Assembly: GCA_051004675.1 (NCBI GenBank)
Contig: JBPCKC010000073.1
Location: 1-22,831 of the forward strand
Direction: 5' to 3'
DNA from: JBDTSW01 sp051004675
GTDB lineage: Bacteria; Actinomycetota; Thermoleophilia; Solirubrobacterales; 70-9
DNA: 22,831 bases
A model generated the notes under the pieces. That model saw only the letters and a program-made list of their open reading frames with translations, was not told where the DNA came from and did no database searches. Within the stretch, counting starts at the first letter, position 1, and every line of letters starts with the position of its first letter. The position numbers and the translations under genes are program-made. Below are positions 21,534 through 22,831 of this stretch, piece after piece.

Positions 21534-21953
21534 GTCGATGAGAAGACCGAACGCGTCCGTCGCATCCTGGACAAGGAGGCACCGCGCTACGACCGCCAGA
21601 TGGGCTTCTTCGAGCGGATCCTGTTCGGAGGTGGGCGCGAGTGGGCGTGCTCGCAGGTCCGCGGCGAGGTGGTCGAGATCGCGATCGGGACGGGACGGAA
21701 CCTCCCGTACTACGCGGACGACGTCCGGCTTACGGGCGTCGAGCTCAGCCCGGAGATGCTGGCGATCGGCACGAAGCGGGTGCAGGAGCTCGGCCGCGAC
21801 GTTGAGCTTCGAATCGGCGGCGCCCAGGCGCTCGACCTCGAGGATCAGAGCTTCGACACGGTGATCATCACCTTCGCCCCCTCTGCACGATCCCCGATGA
21901 CCGCGAGGCGGCGAGCGAGACCCACAGGGTTCTAGAAGACCGGGTCCTAGGAG
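21534..21953 (+). pseudogene. Truncated and frameshifted class I SAM methyltransferase
   Basis: The frame encodes VDEKTERVRRILDKEAPRYD, QMGFFERILFGGG, the SAM-binding VVEIAIGTGRNLPYY, the acidic-loop GVELSPEML, and FDTVIITFA. After a run of five C near 21874 the continuation LCTIPDDREAASETHRVL is in another frame, so a frameshift has occurred. The expected RPGG strand and the whole C-terminus are absent: the gene stops where the third tRNA-Cys fragment begins. The 5' end also lacks a start codon, with a TGA at 21513 upstream; the first in-frame ATG is at 21600. It is a dead gene at the right border of the island. Confidence 0.75.
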
Positions 21954-21995
21954 CCTGCAAAGCCGTTTACGCCGGTTCGATTCCGGCAGGCGCCT
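21954..21995 (+). repeat. tRNA-Cys 3' half, attachment-site copy 3 (right end of island)
   Basis: CCTGCAAAGCCGTTTAC, GCCGG-TTCGATT-CCGGC and AGGCGCC reproduce the 3' half of tRNA-Cys with a perfect T arm, but no 5' half precedes it. GGAG before it and the G-C T-stem pair are shared with copy 2. It cuts the methyltransferase gene and marks the right end of the 14.6 kb element. Confidence 0.75.
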
Positions 21996-22079
21996 CTGAT
22001 TCGACGGCGGCTCCGGGCGGGTGATCTCGGGCGAGAGGTATGGCCGCGACCGTCCTCGGCAGGAGGGCCCAGGCAGGTG

Positions 22080-22517
22080 TCACGCGTCCGCGCTGGGAGC
22101 GCCCTCCTCGGACAATCCGGCGGCTGCAAGAGCCTGCTTGCGGCTCCCGAACCACGCCACGCGGATGATCTTGCTCGCTCGGATCGTCCAGAGTCCGGCG
22201 TGCTGTTTTTCGACCTCGGCTCCACTTGCGAGCCCGCGTCCACGAGAGCGCACAACCGAGATCACGTGCTCGCCCGCATCGATCAGCTCCTCTACCTGGT
22301 CCTCGAAGCTCGCCCATGCGTCGTCATACCGCTCGCCGATGCACTGGCGGATGCCATCGTGCCCGCTGTAGACGTTCCTCTTCAGAAAGTCGCGGAACGG
22401 GCTCTCCGAGAAGTCCCATTCGACTGCGGGGTCATAGACCGCGAGGACGGCTTCGGTGTCGCCCCGACGCACCGCCTCGTAGACCCGGCGAACAAGCTGC
22501 ACGTTTTCCTCCGACAT
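22080..22517 (-). CDS. SnoaL-like (NTF2 superfamily) protein, right flank
   Basis: The 145-residue protein begins MSEENVQLVRRVYEAVRRGD and continues EAVLAVYDPAVEWDFS, RNVYSGHDGIRQCI and strands ending LWTIRASKIIRVAWF, QALAAAGLSEEG. It is a paralogue of the two genes at 3882-4673, with an extra short tail. Upstream of its ATG is GATACTGCGCGGACG, one base different from the sequence before the gene at 4673. It stands alone. The ligand is unknown, as for most of this family. Confidence 0.85.
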   Translation of the reverse strand: MSEENVQLVRRVYEAVRRGDTEAVLAVYDPAVEWDFSESPFRDFLKRNVYSGHDGIRQCIGERYDDAWASFEDQVEELIDAGEHVISVVRSRGRGLASGAEVEKQHAGLWTIRASKIIRVAWFGSRKQALAAAGLSEEGAPSADA

Positions 22518-22744
22518 CGTCCGCGCAGTATCCCGCCCACGCAGCGGCCGCGCCGTTTAGTCTGAGACAGGCGGGTATTCGAGGAACAAGCCCCGGTTCA
22601 CGCCAGGGAATCGCGGGGCTCCAATTGAGCGCGCAGCGGCAGGGGTCTCCCTGAGGGATTCCTGTCGAGCGCTCAACCTCCGCGGTGCACCGACGATGCG
22701 TCGTCTAGGCCGTCCTAACCCCGAGATGTGAAGACAGCTCGGGC
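22518..22744. other. Intergenic region with an inverted repeat
   Basis: No supported gene. TTGAGCGC (22625-22632) and GCGCTCAA (22669-22676) form an 8-base inverted repeat around an inner TCCC/GGGA pairing, a plausible hairpin without a T-run. The GATACT element of the SnoaL-like gene lies at its left end. Confidence 0.3.
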
Positions 22745-22831
22745 TCATCTCACCGTTCCCATCTTGCGGGCCCCGAAGACTATGTCTGCCGGCACCCTGC
22801 CCTTGGTCAGGCGCCCGGTGTGGGCGCGGTC
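22745..22831 (-). CDS. Possible C-terminal end of an unidentified protein, cut by the window edge
   Basis: The minus strand is open from the edge to a TGA at 22745 and would encode 28 residues (RLTKGRVPADIVFGARKMG and flanks). Third positions are mostly G or C, as in the neighbours. It is too short to assign, and the plus strand is also open here from an ATG at 22782, so this is tentative. Confidence 0.25.
   Translation of the reverse strand, partial: DRAHTGRLTKGRVPADIVFGARKMGTVR

Noticed and set aside
1..22831. CRISPR arrays, rRNA genes and insertion-sequence transposases
   Set aside because: None seen: the only regular repeats are protein-coding units, and no transposase motif or paired terminal repeat was found.

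Overview
The window is GC-rich DNA that reads like an actinobacterium. The many NTF2/SnoaL-like proteins beginning MSxENV, the class E sortase and the codon use (third positions mostly G or C) suggest the Thermoleophilia/Solirubrobacterales group; this placement is inference from gene content only.

Layout. Positions 1-4700 form the left flank: a secreted PD40/TolB-like repeat protein that runs off the left edge, a convergent DUF2182/DUF1326 pair, a haloalkane-dehalogenase-like alpha/beta hydrolase, and a tandem array of SnoaL-like genes ending in a decayed third copy. At 4707-5035 the C-terminal end of a tyrosine recombinase abuts an intact tRNA-Cys gene. The 3' half of a tRNA-Cys gene recurs at 7351 and at 21954. 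Copies two and three match each other better than either matches the intact tRNA, so they look like the two ends of a 14.6 kb integrated element. Between the tRNA and copy two (5036-7350) lie scattered pieces: a short RCC1-like secreted protein, a small membrane protein, an HNH remnant and an unknown ORF.

The 14.6 kb island (7394-21953) is a coherent set for copper handling and extracytoplasmic thiol chemistry. It encodes a cupredoxin-P1B-ATPase fusion, two CcdA/DsbD-type membrane electron carriers, two TlpA-type thioredoxins, a membrane-anchored peroxiredoxin-like protein, a glutaredoxin-like protein, two small ACP/MMW membrane proteins, a BlaI/CopY-type repressor with an M56 membrane metalloprotease, an Lgt-like enzyme with a class E sortase, a CopC-CopD-lipoprotein-carrier-like fusion, and a class III nucleotide cyclase carrying a YHS metal-binding domain. 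A decayed Cys-rich small gene and a decayed methyltransferase are also present.

How it may work together (inference). Five transcription starts in the island, and none of the flanking genes examined, carry a CTAC-N(5, 8 or 11)-GTAG inverted repeat at or just after a -10-like element. The BlaI-type repressor is the obvious candidate to bind them, with the M56 protease relieving repression. The products would move copper across the membrane (CopA-like, CopCD) and deliver reducing power from the cytoplasm through the CcdA proteins to the thioredoxin-like proteins outside. To the right (21996-22831) lie another SnoaL-like gene, whose start region is nearly identical to that of the left-flank paralogue, and an unidentified partial frame at the edge.
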